Source of the DNA: Scatosoma sp900555925
GTDB taxonomy: Bacteria; Bacillota; Clostridia; Christensenellales; Borkfalkiaceae
DNA: 57,486 nt
Direction of reading: 5' to 3'
Assembly (NCBI GenBank): GCA_959603585.1
Contig: CAUGYD010000011.1
Coordinates: 1-57,486, forward strand
In this document: piece by piece, positions 9,706-18,879 of the stretch
Position numbering within the stretch: the stretch's first letter is position 1
Layout: each line of letters begins with the position of its first letter
Notes under the pieces: model-generated
Told to the model about the DNA's origin: nothing
Databases searched by the model: none
Seen by the model: the letters and a program-made list of their open reading frames with translations, nothing else
Translations under genes and position numbers: made by a program

Positions 9706-12281
9706 GGCTGATACCCCGCAACACAAAAGTGCAGACGAGCTTTTATAAGGGCATCACGATAGCGGACGTGATTTTGGGTTTAGTCGGGTTGGGGCTCGCC
9801 GCGCTTGCCGTGGCGAGCAACCTGCCGTACCGCCTGTTTATCGCCCTCGGCATCGCCTGCCTGTTCATTCCGCTGTTTATCCCCGTCGGTGAGGAGCGCA
9901 TTTACAAATGCGCTCTTTACTTGGCGCGGCACATTTTCAGCAGAAAGAAATACACGGAGAAAGGCAAAGACGCGGCGAACATTCAAAGCATTATCCCATA
10001 CGACAGAATTGACGGGAACTGTATCGTGAACAAAGACGGCGGGTTTACGGGTGTACTCGAAATCAAGCCCATCGAATTCCGCCTGCTCGGGGCAAACAAG
10101 CAGAACTATCTCATCGACGGCGTGCTTACGAACGTACTCACGGGCGTGGGCGCAAGTCAGGAAGCCGCTATCGTCAAACTCGAAAAGCCGCTCGACTTCG
10201 ACAAGCATATTCAGGCAGACCTGCAACGGATCGTCGCCCTCGCGGAAGCGAACGAAAACGGCAACCTCTCGGACGGGGAATACGCCGCACGCATCGACGT
10301 CATTCAGGACAGGCTCGCGCTCGTGGATACGCTGAACACGGAGCAGCAGGTAAAGTACAGTTGCTACTACATAGCGGTTACGGACAGGAACAAAACAAGC
10401 CTTATGGCAACCCTCTCGGTCATGCGCGGCACCCTCTTGTCGGGCAGTATCGAAGCGAAGATACTCAAAAATACGAAACTTGCGGAATTTATCGCGCTTT
10501 CCAAAAAACTCGAAGTATCGGGCGACCTCACTGCTCCGCGCGAAGTTTCTTTCAGGCTTACTTCCGCAATACAGGACGACAGGCAGCTTTCGCACTTTGT
10601 CATTACGGGGTATCCTTTGAAAGTGCCGAACGCTTGGGGCGAGGAACTGTTCGATCTGCCGAATACAAAGGTCGTGATGAAGCTCAAACCCGTGGAAAAG
10701 TCCAAAGCCTTAAAGCGGATCGACACGGCGATTATGGAACTTTCCACACAGGCGAAAGGCAAAGCAAGCAAAATCATCGACAAGACGACGCACGTCGAAA
10801 CGCTTTCGGCCCTGCTCGCACGGCTGCAAAACGACAACGAGGTACTGTTCGACACGACCTTTATCATTACCGCATACGACGAGAAAGGCAAAGCGGACAA
10901 CAAGCGGCTCGTCAAGCGCAAGATACGCGAGCTTGGCTTTTCGGCAAATGAAATGTTCGGGCGGCAGGCGGACGCATACCTTACGAGCGAATTTGCGGCA
11001 TACGACGCCGTGAAAATCTCCCGCGGCATACAGTCGTCGTCCATTGCTGCGTGTTTCCCGTTCGTGAGCAACGCCGTGGACGACGCGGACGGCATCCTGC
11101 TCGGAGAGAACAAACTGCCCGCGTTCGTGGACTTTTTCAAGCGCGATTCCGAATACGTCAACTCGAACATGATTATCATAGGTAAATCGGGCAGCGGAAA
11201 ATCGTATGCGGCGAAAACGCTGCTCACGCACTTTGCGTCCTGCAACGCGAAAATCTTTGTGCTCGATCCCGAAGGCGAATATCTGACGCTTGCGGAAAAC
11301 CTGCAAGGCAAGGTTTTGGACGTGGCGTCCTCGAAACACGGCAAACTCAACCCGTTTCAGATTATATCCGCGCTCGACGACGAGAACGACGACGGCACGC
11401 GGAACAGTTTTTTCTCGCACCTGCAATTCCTCGAAGAATTCTACCGTTTGATTTTGACGGGTATCAACGCCGACAGTCTGGAACTTCTGAACAAGCTGAC
11501 GATAGAGGTTTACGAGCGAAAGGGGATTACGCCCATGACAGATCTCACAATGCTTGCTCCGAACGATTATCCGATCTTCGACGATCTCGCCGCGCTCATT
11601 GACGAAAAACTTGCCAAAACGGGCGACGACTACAACCGCGCGTGCCTGAAAGTCATTGATAACTATATCGCCAAATTCAAATCGGGCGGCCGAAATTCCA
11701 ACCTTTGGAACGGCGCGTCCAACTTTGAAACGGACGAAAACTTCGTGTGTTTCGACTTTCAGAAACTGCTCGCCAACAAGAACGGGCTGATAGCCAACGC
11801 GCAGATGCTTTTGGTTTTGAAGTACCTCGAAAACGAGGTTATCAAAAACCGCGACTACAATCTGAAAAACGGTACGGACAGGAAAATCATCGTTGTAGTG
11901 GACGAGGCGCACCTCTTTATCGACGAGAAGTACCCCATAGCCCTCGACTTTATGTACCAGCTCGCAAAGCGTATCCGCAAGTACAACGGCATGGAAATCG
12001 TCATTACACAGTCAATCAAAGACTTTGCGGGAACGCCCGAAACGGCGCGGAAATCAATGGCGATTATCAACGTGTCGCAATACTCGCTCATCTTCCCGCT
12101 CTCGCCAAACGATATGAACGATTTGTGCGCGCTCTACGAGAAGGCGGGACAGATCAACGAAATCGAAGCGGATAATATCGTGCATAACGAGCGCGGCTGC
12201 GCGTTTCTGATAAGCTCGCCCGAAAGCAGGACGAATATCCGTATCGTGGCGACGCCGTTCTTTGAAAAAATCTTCGGTTAA
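9702..12281 (+). CDS. VirB4-family conjugal transfer ATPase with PrgI-like N-terminus
   Basis: 859 residues. The first 90 residues (RNTKVQTSFYKGITIADVI and two membrane helices) resemble PrgI-type proteins that are often encoded separately. Here they are joined to the VirB4 ATPase. Walker A GKSGSGKSY lies near residue 494, and Walker B VVVDEAHLF near 730 is followed by a VITQSIKDF segment typical of VirB4/TraE. It should energise assembly of the secretion channel and substrate transfer. Gene order matches Mbov_0397-type ATPases. The start overlaps the preceding stop. Confidence 0.92.
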   Translation: MRLIPRNTKVQTSFYKGITIADVILGLVGLGLAALAVASNLPYRLFIALGIACLFIPLFIPVGEERIYKCALYLARHIFSRKKYTEKGKDAANIQSIIPYDRIDGNCIVNKDGGFTGVLEIKPIEFRLLGANKQNYLIDGVLTNVLTGVGASQEAAIVKLEKPLDFDKHIQADLQRIVALAEANENGNLSDGEYAARIDVIQDRLALVDTLNTEQQVKYSCYYIAVTDRNKTSLMATLSVMRGTLLSGSIEAKILKNTKLAEFIALSKKLEVSGDLTAPREVSFRLTSAIQDDRQLSHFVITGYPLKVPNAWGEELFDLPNTKVVMKLKPVEKSKALKRIDTAIMELSTQAKGKASKIIDKTTHVETLSALLARLQNDNEVLFDTTFIITAYDEKGKADNKRLVKRKIRELGFSANEMFGRQADAYLTSEFAAYDAVKISRGIQSSSIAACFPFVSNAVDDADGILLGENKLPAFVDFFKRDSEYVNSNMIIIGKSGSGKSYAAKTLLTHFASCNAKIFVLDPEGEYLTLAENLQGKVLDVASSKHGKLNPFQIISALDDENDDGTRNSFFSHLQFLEEFYRLILTGINADSLELLNKLTIEVYERKGITPMTDLTMLAPNDYPIFDDLAALIDEKLAKTGDDYNRACLKVIDNYIAKFKSGGRNSNLWNGASNFETDENFVCFDFQKLLANKNGLIANAQMLLVLKYLENEVIKNRDYNLKNGTDRKIIVVVDEAHLFIDEKYPIALDFMYQLAKRIRKYNGMEIVITQSIKDFAGTPETARKSMAIINVSQYSLIFPLSPNDMNDLCALYEKAGQINEIEADNIVHNERGCAFLISSPESRTNIRIVATPFFEKIFG

Positions 12282-12294
12282 GGAGGAAAAAACA

Positions 12295-12546
12295 ATCGCA
12301 CGCAAAGTAATGGCTTACCGCCACAGTCAGGATACGGACGGCAAGCGGACACAGCAAGAAGAAGTGGAAATCATCGGCTGCCAGACCGACCGCGGCGTTA
12401 CCACCTATATCGTCCGCACGCGGGACGGCATCGAATGTACCGCTATCCGAAACATTTTCACGAACGCCTTTTACGCGGACGACGTTCACGGCGTGATCCG
12501 CGTGGACGCACCCCGTGAAAGCAATCATTCCGCAGAAATTTATTAG
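12295..12546 (+). CDS. Small hypothetical ICE protein with uncertain start codon
   Basis: About 80 residues, beta-rich, with no recognised domain. The segment EVEIIGCQTDRGVTTYIV looks like a small barrel or OB-like fold, which is weak evidence. A perfect AAGGAGG (12280-12286) overlaps the virB4 stop, and the codon 8 bases after it is ATC (12295). The first ATG in frame is at 12310 and has no close ribosome site. Either ATC is used as a rare start, or an ancestral ATG has changed. The safe coding extent is 12310-12546. Confidence 0.6.
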   Translation: MARKVMAYRHSQDTDGKRTQQEEVEIIGCQTDRGVTTYIVRTRDGIECTAIRNIFTNAFYADDVHGVIRVDAPRESNHSAEIY

Positions 12547-12559
12547 GAGAAAACCGATT

Positions 12560-13552
12560 ATGGAGAACGAAAAGAAACTGAAATTCAACCCCGACGATAT
12601 GATCGCGGCAGCGGACGAACAATTCCTCGCATGGATGAAAAACGGCCGCTACGCGGAGCTTATCGACACGATGCCGAACCTCGGCAGGTACAGTTTGCGC
12701 AATCAAATGCTCATTCTCATGCAGAACCCGAAGGCGACTTGCGTCAACGGAATGAACGCTTGGAACTACAAGCGCCGGCATATCGAAAAAGGACAAACTT
12801 CGATCCGCATTATCGCGCCGAAATTCGCGTCGCAGGTATCCACCGACAAGGACGGCAATATTACCGAAAAGACGCTCGATACGGTTACGGGCTATGAGGT
12901 CAACTTCGTGTACGACGTATCCCAAACCGCCGGCGAACCCGTCAAAGACGTATTCGCGGACAGCACCGCCATTGACCGCTACGACACCGTTGCGGCGGCA
13001 ATCAAAGGCGCGGCGAAAGACTTTGAATTCAAGACGCACGAGAAAACCGAGGACGAAAGCCACGGGATTTTGGATACGCTCAACAAGACGATCTCCGTCC
13101 GCGCCGACCTCTCCAAAGAGGACACCCTGCGCGTACTCGTGCAGCAGGTCGCGGCGGCGAACGTGCTCATGCGCGACAGACGGCATTTTCAGGGCATCTC
13201 GCCCGCGGATATGGCGAATATCAACACCGTTGAAGCGAGCGCAATCGCGCATACCGTCTGCAAGCGGCTGCACCTGAACGCACCCGCGCTGACCGCTCCC
13301 GACTTTGAGGGTATGAGCGACAGCAATATCTCCCGCTTTGCGGAGAACGTCGGCGTTATCCGTTCGGTGTCCCAGCGTATGATCAATTCCGCAGAAGGCG
13401 CGGTCGCAAAGGAACTTTTTGAGGAGGCGCAGGCCGCCGCCGAAAAGGAAAAACCGCAGCCCGAAATCACGGACGCGAAGCCGAAAGAGAAAAAGACGGT
13501 CAGGCAGCCGAAGCAAATGCAGAGAACGAAAAGCGAGGTGGCAATGGGATGA
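12560..13552 (+). CDS. ArdC-like antirestriction/ssDNA-binding protein lacking the peptidase motif
   Basis: 330 residues. The N-terminal part (YSLRNQMLILMQNP, then GMNAWNYKRRHIEKGQ) matches the ArdC N-terminal ssDNA-binding domain common on plasmids and ICEs, thought to protect incoming DNA in the recipient. ArdC proteins usually carry a C-terminal zincin with HExxH. The equivalent region here reads LRVLVQQVAAANVLM and no HExxH is present, so the peptidase is probably lost. The ATG at 12560 follows TTAGGAG. The upstream in-frame ATG at 12515 lies inside the previous gene. The stop overlaps the next start. Confidence 0.75.
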   Translation: MENEKKLKFNPDDMIAAADEQFLAWMKNGRYAELIDTMPNLGRYSLRNQMLILMQNPKATCVNGMNAWNYKRRHIEKGQTSIRIIAPKFASQVSTDKDGNITEKTLDTVTGYEVNFVYDVSQTAGEPVKDVFADSTAIDRYDTVAAAIKGAAKDFEFKTHEKTEDESHGILDTLNKTISVRADLSKEDTLRVLVQQVAAANVLMRDRRHFQGISPADMANINTVEASAIAHTVCKRLHLNAPALTAPDFEGMSDSNISRFAENVGVIRSVSQRMINSAEGAVAKELFEEAQAAAEKEKPQPEITDAKPKEKKTVRQPKQMQRTKSEVAMG

Positions 13553-13794
13553 TCAACGGGGAAATCGTACCTATTTTGGAAGCAATCGAATTTTCGTCCA
13601 AAGACGAACTTCTTACAAAACTGCGCGATATGCGGGAGGCGACCGTTCGGCTCGCTCCCGCCGACCGCCGCGTGGTAAAACAGATGCTCGGCATCGCCAT
13701 TCAGGAGGTCTGCTATACGTCCGAACGCGAACTGCTGCGTTATAAGGGCTACACCGACTACAAAAAAGGAAAACGGAAAAAGGAGGCCGCATAA
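13549..13794 (+). CDS. Small hypothetical ICE protein
   Basis: 81 residues, predicted mostly helical, with a very basic C-terminus (YKKGKRKKEAA). The start overlaps the ArdC-like stop by four bases and the next gene begins immediately after the stop, so it is translated as part of the ICE operon. No domain is recognised. A DNA- or RNA-binding role is possible from charge alone. Confidence 0.7.
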   Translation: MINGEIVPILEAIEFSSKDELLTKLRDMREATVRLAPADRRVVKQMLGIAIQEVCYTSERELLRYKGYTDYKKGKRKKEAA

Positions 13795-14229
13795 ATGAAC
13801 TTGGATAAAATATACGAACAGGCAGAGCAGGAAGATAAACTCGTTGCCGTCGTCAAATATCCGTATCAAAAGCCCGAAGCGGTCGCAATCGACAAAGGCT
13901 TGACACCGATACAGAAAACCGTCGGCGGAAATATAGACGTGGTATATCTGCCGGACATAGACGACGTTCACGGCTTTTGCAACGACGAGGGGCTGTTTAT
14001 CGGAATGGAGCCAAACTTCTACCGCCCTGCGTGGAAAGATGCCATTGTCGGCCCTGCGGTCTTTTTCAGTTCCGGTTACGACGGAAGCAGCGAAAGCCTT
14101 TCGCGCGAACAAGTCAAAAAGATTACGACCTTTTTGACGGCAAACAGCGTCAAAGATTACGGCGAATTTTACAGGAACGTCAAAACGGACTTTGCCTATT
14201 ATAAGCCGAAATCTGTACCCGAAATGTGA
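13795..14229 (+). CDS. DUF3846-like ICE protein
   Basis: 144 residues. The segment with VVYLPDIDDVHGFCNDEG and EPNFYRP, followed by an IVGPAVFF motif, resembles the short DUF3846-type proteins that accompany ArdC-like genes on Firmicutes mobile elements. In those the pattern is an initial long repeat residue run followed by 'N.ng...G.p.N' and 'GtvvF'. The biochemical role is unknown. The start directly follows the preceding stop, and the stop precedes the next start by 8 bases. Confidence 0.6.
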   Translation: MNLDKIYEQAEQEDKLVAVVKYPYQKPEAVAIDKGLTPIQKTVGGNIDVVYLPDIDDVHGFCNDEGLFIGMEPNFYRPAWKDAIVGPAVFFSSGYDGSSESLSREQVKKITTFLTANSVKDYGEFYRNVKTDFAYYKPKSVPEM

Positions 14230-14237
14230 GGAACGTT

Positions 14238-15167
14238 ATGCGGAAATTTGAAAATTGCGACGTGCTCTCCGTTTTGCGGGAGATCATGTCGCACAATACA
14301 AAGCATTATCAAACCGACTTTGCCATAGACGAGGAAATTCTCACAGAGGCCGCAAACGAGCCGGACGCTTGGGACAGACGCTTTCTTTGGATGTCCCGCC
14401 CCTGCGGTACCCATTGTCTGAAAGAGAAAGACGTGTTTTTATACGATACGTCCGAATACAACACTTGGACGGCGTATGCGGACACCGCGGACGAGATCGT
14501 TGCCTATGCGGTGCAACTGAACGGCTATGAGGACGGCGTTCTAAAAGGAGATCTCTACGAACTCGATTATGCGAGCCATTGCGCTAAGGCGAAGAATTCG
14601 GCCGTCTATATCGCGCAGGTCAAATTGCATTGCGGCGACAGGGATATTATCATGGCGTATTCGGACGATTGGCGGCTGAAAGCACGACAATACAGCTACG
14701 ATAAGCGAGAATTCATCCCTTTGAGCCAAAACAAACTCGATACGCTGCTTGAAGATATGCAGAAAGAACGGCTGAACGGGCATTATTATCCGTGGAACGA
14801 AAGAAAGCTCAACCTCGAATACGGTAATACTCCTACATACAGTATCTACCAGCTCAAACGGGAAAACTACGGCAGACTGTTTACGTCCTATCATCGCACG
14901 ATAGAGCAGGGCTTTGCGGTCAAAGCGGACGATTACGAACTTGCCTATATCGCGGACAATACGGATGGATATGACCTCGACGAGATATATGAGGAATTCA
15001 ATATCGATCGCCTCGACGACTTCTGCGGGCATAGCCTTTCCGTGAGCGACGTCATAGCGTATAAACATAAGGACGGCTCCGTGGAAGCCTATTTCGTGGA
15101 TAATTTCGGGGTTGTGGAACTGCAAGATTTTTTCGGCCCTGCGCAGAAAAAGCCCGCGCAAATGTGA
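14238..15167 (+). CDS. Hypothetical acidic ICE protein
   Basis: 309 residues, soluble, rich in Asp, Glu and Tyr, with no membrane segment and no domain I recognise. ATG 14238 (MRKFENCD) has GAGG eight bases upstream and is preferred over the ATG at 14226. It belongs to a run of co-directional, tightly packed ICE cargo genes (14.2-16.8 kb), each preceded by a similar (G)TGAGGTG-type ribosome site. The acidic composition would suit a DNA mimic or a host-protein binder, but that is speculation. Confidence 0.65.
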   Translation: MRKFENCDVLSVLREIMSHNTKHYQTDFAIDEEILTEAANEPDAWDRRFLWMSRPCGTHCLKEKDVFLYDTSEYNTWTAYADTADEIVAYAVQLNGYEDGVLKGDLYELDYASHCAKAKNSAVYIAQVKLHCGDRDIIMAYSDDWRLKARQYSYDKREFIPLSQNKLDTLLEDMQKERLNGHYYPWNERKLNLEYGNTPTYSIYQLKRENYGRLFTSYHRTIEQGFAVKADDYELAYIADNTDGYDLDEIYEEFNIDRLDDFCGHSLSVSDVIAYKHKDGSVEAYFVDNFGVVELQDFFGPAQKKPAQM

Positions 15168-15174
15168 GGTGCCT

Positions 15175-15759
15175 ATGAATGTAAAACTTGACGGGCTGAC
15201 GCTGCACGTCGAACCCGATTACAACCCGCCATATCCGCGCACGGAGTGCGACCACTTGGGAAAAATGCTTTGCTGGCACAGAAACTATATTTTCGGGGAT
15301 CAGAACAGATACGAAACGCCCGAAGATTTTTACCGCAGCGAGGAAGCCAAAAACATCTACGTTTCCCTGCCCGTGTACATGCTCGACCATTCGGGAACTT
15401 TCCTTTCGACGAGAGGCTTTGCCGACGTCGATCCCGACCGTTGGGATTGGGGACAGATCGGTATTATCTATTGCACGGAAGAAGCCGCAAAAAAATGGTT
15501 CGGGTATCTGCCCGACAAAGAAATGCTGAAAACGCAGCTTAACGGCGAGGTGGAGTGTTATAACGACTATCTCAACGGGAATTGGTATCAATACTATATC
15601 GAAGGCTTGAACGGTGAAATCGAAGATTCCTGCGGCGGGTTCTTTCAGGGCGGCGATTTTTCCGATCTGCTCAAAGACATGAAAGAATACACGGAACGAA
15701 GCTATCACCCGCTCTTTGATAAGCTCGCAGCCAAACTCGAAAGCAAAAATTATATGTGA
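15175..15759 (+). CDS. Hypothetical ICE protein
   Basis: 194 residues. It starts MNVKLDGLTLHVEPDYNP, with ribosome site GTGAGGTG seven bases before the ATG. It contains an internal NYIFGDQNRYETPEDF region and many aromatic residues. Proteins with this opening recur on Firmicutes ICEs next to N6-methylase genes, but I know no function. It lies immediately upstream of an HsdM-like methylase and downstream of another unknown acidic protein. Confidence 0.65.
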   Translation: MNVKLDGLTLHVEPDYNPPYPRTECDHLGKMLCWHRNYIFGDQNRYETPEDFYRSEEAKNIYVSLPVYMLDHSGTFLSTRGFADVDPDRWDWGQIGIIYCTEEAAKKWFGYLPDKEMLKTQLNGEVECYNDYLNGNWYQYYIEGLNGEIEDSCGGFFQGGDFSDLLKDMKEYTERSYHPLFDKLAAKLESKNYM

Positions 15760-15766
15760 GGTGTGG

Positions 15767-16444
15767 ATGGCTGATCTGAAAAAAGAAATTCTTAAAAAAC
15801 TCGACCGCTTTCAATACAGCCGCGGCCGCCGTGAGGTTTTTCTCGACGCCGTGGAGCATATGGCGCTCACCATAGCGACAAAGTTCGATCCGCTCAAACA
15901 AGAGGAGCGATCCGACCGGATAGCGGAGATAGTATCAAACTATAAAGGTCAGGACGGAGCTTTGTTCTTTATGTTGCAAACGGATATGCTTTCTTTGCTC
16001 AAAGACATACACCAAAAGCCCGGCGATTATTTGGGCGAACTATATATGCAAATCGAAGCGGGCAACAAAAACGCGGGACAATACTTTACGCCTTACGACG
16101 TATCCAAATTCATGGCAGAAATCACGCTCGGCGAGCTGCCGGACAAGCCGTTTATTCTGAACGAGCCTTGCTGCGGTTCGGGCGGTATGGTAGTTGCGGC
16201 GGCGGACGTATTACAAAGCCGCGGATATAACTATACGGACAAGATGCTCGTCGTGGCGAACGATATAGACCGCCATTGTGTGTTTATGGCATATACGCAA
16301 CTGTCCTTTGCAGCCGTTCCCGCCGTCGTACAATGGCAGGATACGTTAACGCAGGAAACATGGGATACATTCTATACGCCGGCTTATACGTTACAAGCAA
16401 GTAAATTCAATCGTATGTTGCGCAACAGGGAATCGCAGATGTAG
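15767..16444 (+). CDS. HsdM-like N6-adenine DNA methyltransferase, short orphan form
   Basis: 225 residues. NAGQYFTPYDV followed by NEPCCGSGG (near residue 131) is the SAM-binding signature of type I M-subunits, and ANDIDRHCVFMAY continues the fold. The canonical NPPF/Y catalytic motif is absent. At that point the protein reads WDTFYTPAY, a variant typical of short methylases on conjugative elements, so activity is uncertain. No specificity or restriction subunit is nearby. The ATG at 15767 follows GTGAGGTG; the track-length extension upstream lies in the preceding gene. Confidence 0.75.
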   Translation: MADLKKEILKKLDRFQYSRGRREVFLDAVEHMALTIATKFDPLKQEERSDRIAEIVSNYKGQDGALFFMLQTDMLSLLKDIHQKPGDYLGELYMQIEAGNKNAGQYFTPYDVSKFMAEITLGELPDKPFILNEPCCGSGGMVVAAADVLQSRGYNYTDKMLVVANDIDRHCVFMAYTQLSFAAVPAVVQWQDTLTQETWDTFYTPAYTLQASKFNRMLRNRESQM

Positions 16445-16486
16445 CCAAGCCGTTTTGGGAAATATAGATAAAAATATGAGGTGCTT

Positions 16487-16816
16487 ATGAACGACGACGA
16501 ACTTATAGATTCGGTGTGGGATAACATAAACGACGAAATCAGAGCCTTTCGGAATGAAGTGCGAGGCTGGTCGCCCAAAGAAAAAGATGACAACGAGAGT
16601 AAAATTCGTTTCTATGAGGGCATGACAAAATATTTAGCCGGCGCAAATATCTTTACGGACGAATATAAGGCTTTATATCGGCACGGAAAGTCTGTATTAA
16701 AAGACCTATGGAATTTTTCACGCAAAGAAAATTACGGTGACTGCGACGAAGAATTCATATATGAAGAATTCTTTTTATCGGGCGAAGTGATGTCCGTACA
16801 GGGAGAGTTATGCTGA
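16487..16816 (+). CDS. Small hypothetical ICE protein
   Basis: 109 residues, soluble and acidic (MNDDELIDSVWDNINDE at the start), probably helical. ATG 16487 has ATGAGGTG seven bases upstream. The 3' end overlaps the next methylase gene by seven bases. No domain is recognised. Its place between two methylase genes hints at a link with DNA modification, nothing more. Confidence 0.6.
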   Translation: MNDDELIDSVWDNINDEIRAFRNEVRGWSPKEKDDNESKIRFYEGMTKYLAGANIFTDEYKALYRHGKSVLKDLWNFSRKENYGDCDEEFIYEEFFLSGEVMSVQGELC

Positions 16817-17511
16817 AAATCAATCAGATTTACAATATGGACTGCCTGCTTGGTATCCAAAAAATGCTCGAAAACGGAATTCAGGTTGACCTGATCGTAG
16901 CCGATCCGCCGTATTACATTAAATCGACGAAAGCGGGCGGACATAGCGAACTTGCGCGAAGTATCCAGCCCATGAACGACCAGCTTGCAAAAAACAAACT
17001 GACTGTGGGCATTGCCGATGTGTATCTCAAAGCCATGTGGGACGTAATGAAAGTGCCGAATATATACATTTGGTGCAACGGCGCGCAGATCCCGCAGCAC
17101 ATAGATTTTTTCGTCAGGCAGCGGAAGTGCAAAATGGAAATTATCATTTGGCGCAAAACGAACGCAACGCCGCTTTTCTGCAATAAGTATCTTTCGGATA
17201 AGGAATACTGCCTGTACTTTCGGCGCGGCGCATATTGCCAGCCCCTCTCATACGATAAGGCAAAGACCGTGTACGACCTGCCTATCAATATTAAAGATAA
17301 GCGCGCATACGATCACCCAACCGTTAAACCGCTGCCCATCATTCGGAATCTCGTGGAAAACAGTTCGCGCGAAGGCGGGCTTGTCCTCGATCCGTTCATG
17401 GGCAGCGGCACGACGGCTGTCGCCTGCAAGGAACTGAACCGTAACTTCATAGGGTTTGAAATTAACCCCGATTACCATGCGGCGAGCCTGAAACGGCTCG
17501 CCGCAGCATAA
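16810..17511 (+). CDS. Orphan DNA adenine/N4-cytosine methyltransferase (beta class)
   Basis: 233 residues. The catalytic motif DPPY sits at residues 31-34 and the SAM motif DPFMGSGTT near residue 193. This order (motif IV before motif I) defines beta-class N6-A/N4-C methylases (PF01555). All essential motifs appear intact, so it is probably active. No matching endonuclease is visible, which fits an anti-restriction or regulatory role on the ICE. It overlaps the gene upstream, and its stop shares one base with the next start. Confidence 0.9.
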   Translation: MLKINQIYNMDCLLGIQKMLENGIQVDLIVADPPYYIKSTKAGGHSELARSIQPMNDQLAKNKLTVGIADVYLKAMWDVMKVPNIYIWCNGAQIPQHIDFFVRQRKCKMEIIIWRKTNATPLFCNKYLSDKEYCLYFRRGAYCQPLSYDKAKTVYDLPINIKDKRAYDHPTVKPLPIIRNLVENSSREGGLVLDPFMGSGTTAVACKELNRNFIGFEINPDYHAASLKRLAAA

Positions 17512-17975
17512 TGTGGAGGAAAAAGCTCGTCCTGATCCTGCTCGTATTGCGCATACTCTTTTTACTTATAGGGTGCGTAGCGTGGGGAAACACAAACGCA
17601 AACCTCGACAAGCTGAACTCTCTGCAATTTACTGATTGCGCGGAAAGCGACAACCTTTCGTACATAACGGAGAGCGGCATTGAAATCAATCTGTACTTCG
17701 GGGAACATTCCGTAAAAGCGGAGAATTCGTATTTACTTTCCGACCGCAAAGACAGATTGGAATTGTCCGCATATATCCTTTTTGCGTCAAAGCAAAAGGA
17801 TATTGCGATTACGCAAAAACTATCCGACATCATGGGCGAGCTTGCTTTTCACAACCTCTGTTACAAACTGCATATAGAGCCCGAAAAAACTCGCTCTGCG
17901 GATTTGGACTACTGCGGCGATACTCGGTTCGCCGTGTGGTTTCCGAGCAAAATTTTAGCCGTTTTGGGCTTTTAG
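17511..17975 (+). CDS. Predicted small lipoprotein
   Basis: 154 residues. Basic start MWRKK, hydrophobic core LVLILLVLRILFLL, then LIGC, a plausible lipobox with the lipidated Cys near residue 22. The remainder is a soluble extracytoplasmic domain of unknown type. The start overlaps the methylase stop (TAATG). On conjugative elements small lipoproteins often act in entry exclusion or envelope attachment; no sequence evidence decides this here. Confidence 0.65.
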   Translation: MWRKKLVLILLVLRILFLLIGCVAWGNTNANLDKLNSLQFTDCAESDNLSYITESGIEINLYFGEHSVKAENSYLLSDRKDRLELSAYILFASKQKDIAITQKLSDIMGELAFHNLCYKLHIEPEKTRSADLDYCGDTRFAVWFPSKILAVLGF

Positions 17976-17984
17976 GAGATAGCC

Positions 17985-18872
17985 ATGAACTACAACAATT
18001 TGCCCGAAGAAATGCGCGCCATGCCGAATTGGTCGTGTTACAAGACCTATACAAACAAAGAAGGCAAACGCAAAAAAGTTATTATCAGTCCGAAAGACGG
18101 AAAGTTTGCAAAGAGCAATATGCCCGAAACGTGGGCGGACTTTGAAACGGCAAAACGCTATTGCCTGCGCTATCGCTACGCGGGGCTTGCCTTTGCCCTC
18201 ACGGGCGGGATAACCTTTATCGACATAGACCACGCCGTAGACAAGACCACGGGCAAAATTCTCTCTCCCGACGCCGAAAAACTGCTTGCCCTGTTCTCCG
18301 ATACCTTTTCCGAACGCTCTGTGAGCGGTACGGGCATACATATCCTCGTCAAAGGCTCTCTGCCTGAAAACGCTTTGAAGCGCAACGACAATAAGGGCGT
18401 AGAAATGTACGACCGCTACCGCTTTATCTGCATGACGGGCGACTTGCTCTCCGAAACAACACAGCTCAAAGACTGCGCCGATCTGATCGCGCAAGTCAAT
18501 TATGAATTCGTCGGCAAGAAGCAAGCGCCCGCCTATGCACCTACTTATGGGCAGGGTTCGCGGGCAGATACGGAACTGATAGACAGAATTTTATCCAGCA
18601 GACAGGGCGAGAAATTCCGCAGACTGCTGAACGGCGATATAAGCGGTTATCCCAGCCATTCCAACGCAGATTATGCCATGTGCAGCATCCTGTCGTGGTG
18701 GACGAACGACTATTGGCAGATTGACCGCATTTTCCGCGGGAGCGGACTGTTTCGCGCCAAGTGGGACAGCCCGCGCGGGAACGGAACTTACGGCTCAAAC
18801 ATTATCGAAGAAGTTATGAGCTCGCGGCCGCCGAGAGTATTCCGCTTTTCGGGCGACTGTTCGGCTATGTAG
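17985..18872 (+). CDS. Stand-alone AEP-like primase (primase-polymerase domain)
   Basis: 295 residues. The N-terminal region shows FALTGGITFIDIDHA (catalytic-type D80-I-D82) and SGTGIHILVKG near residue 114, the paired motifs of archaeo-eukaryotic primase/PrimPol proteins of plasmids and phages. The C-terminal part contains SNADYAMCSILSWWTNDY and IFRGSGLFRAKWD, the NrS-1-polymerase-like domain that usually links the primase to an SF3 helicase. No helicase follows, so this is a primase module alone. It could prime the transferred strand or support ICE replication. The ribosome site is TTAGGAG. Confidence 0.78.
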   Translation: MNYNNLPEEMRAMPNWSCYKTYTNKEGKRKKVIISPKDGKFAKSNMPETWADFETAKRYCLRYRYAGLAFALTGGITFIDIDHAVDKTTGKILSPDAEKLLALFSDTFSERSVSGTGIHILVKGSLPENALKRNDNKGVEMYDRYRFICMTGDLLSETTQLKDCADLIAQVNYEFVGKKQAPAYAPTYGQGSRADTELIDRILSSRQGEKFRRLLNGDISGYPSHSNADYAMCSILSWWTNDYWQIDRIFRGSGLFRAKWDSPRGNGTYGSNIIEEVMSSRPPRVFRFSGDCSAM

Positions 18873-18879
18873 GTGGAAT

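Noticed and set aside
10710..11912. 400-codon minus-strand open frame
   Set aside because: Shadow of the virB4 ATPase gene; its composition is unlike a real protein.
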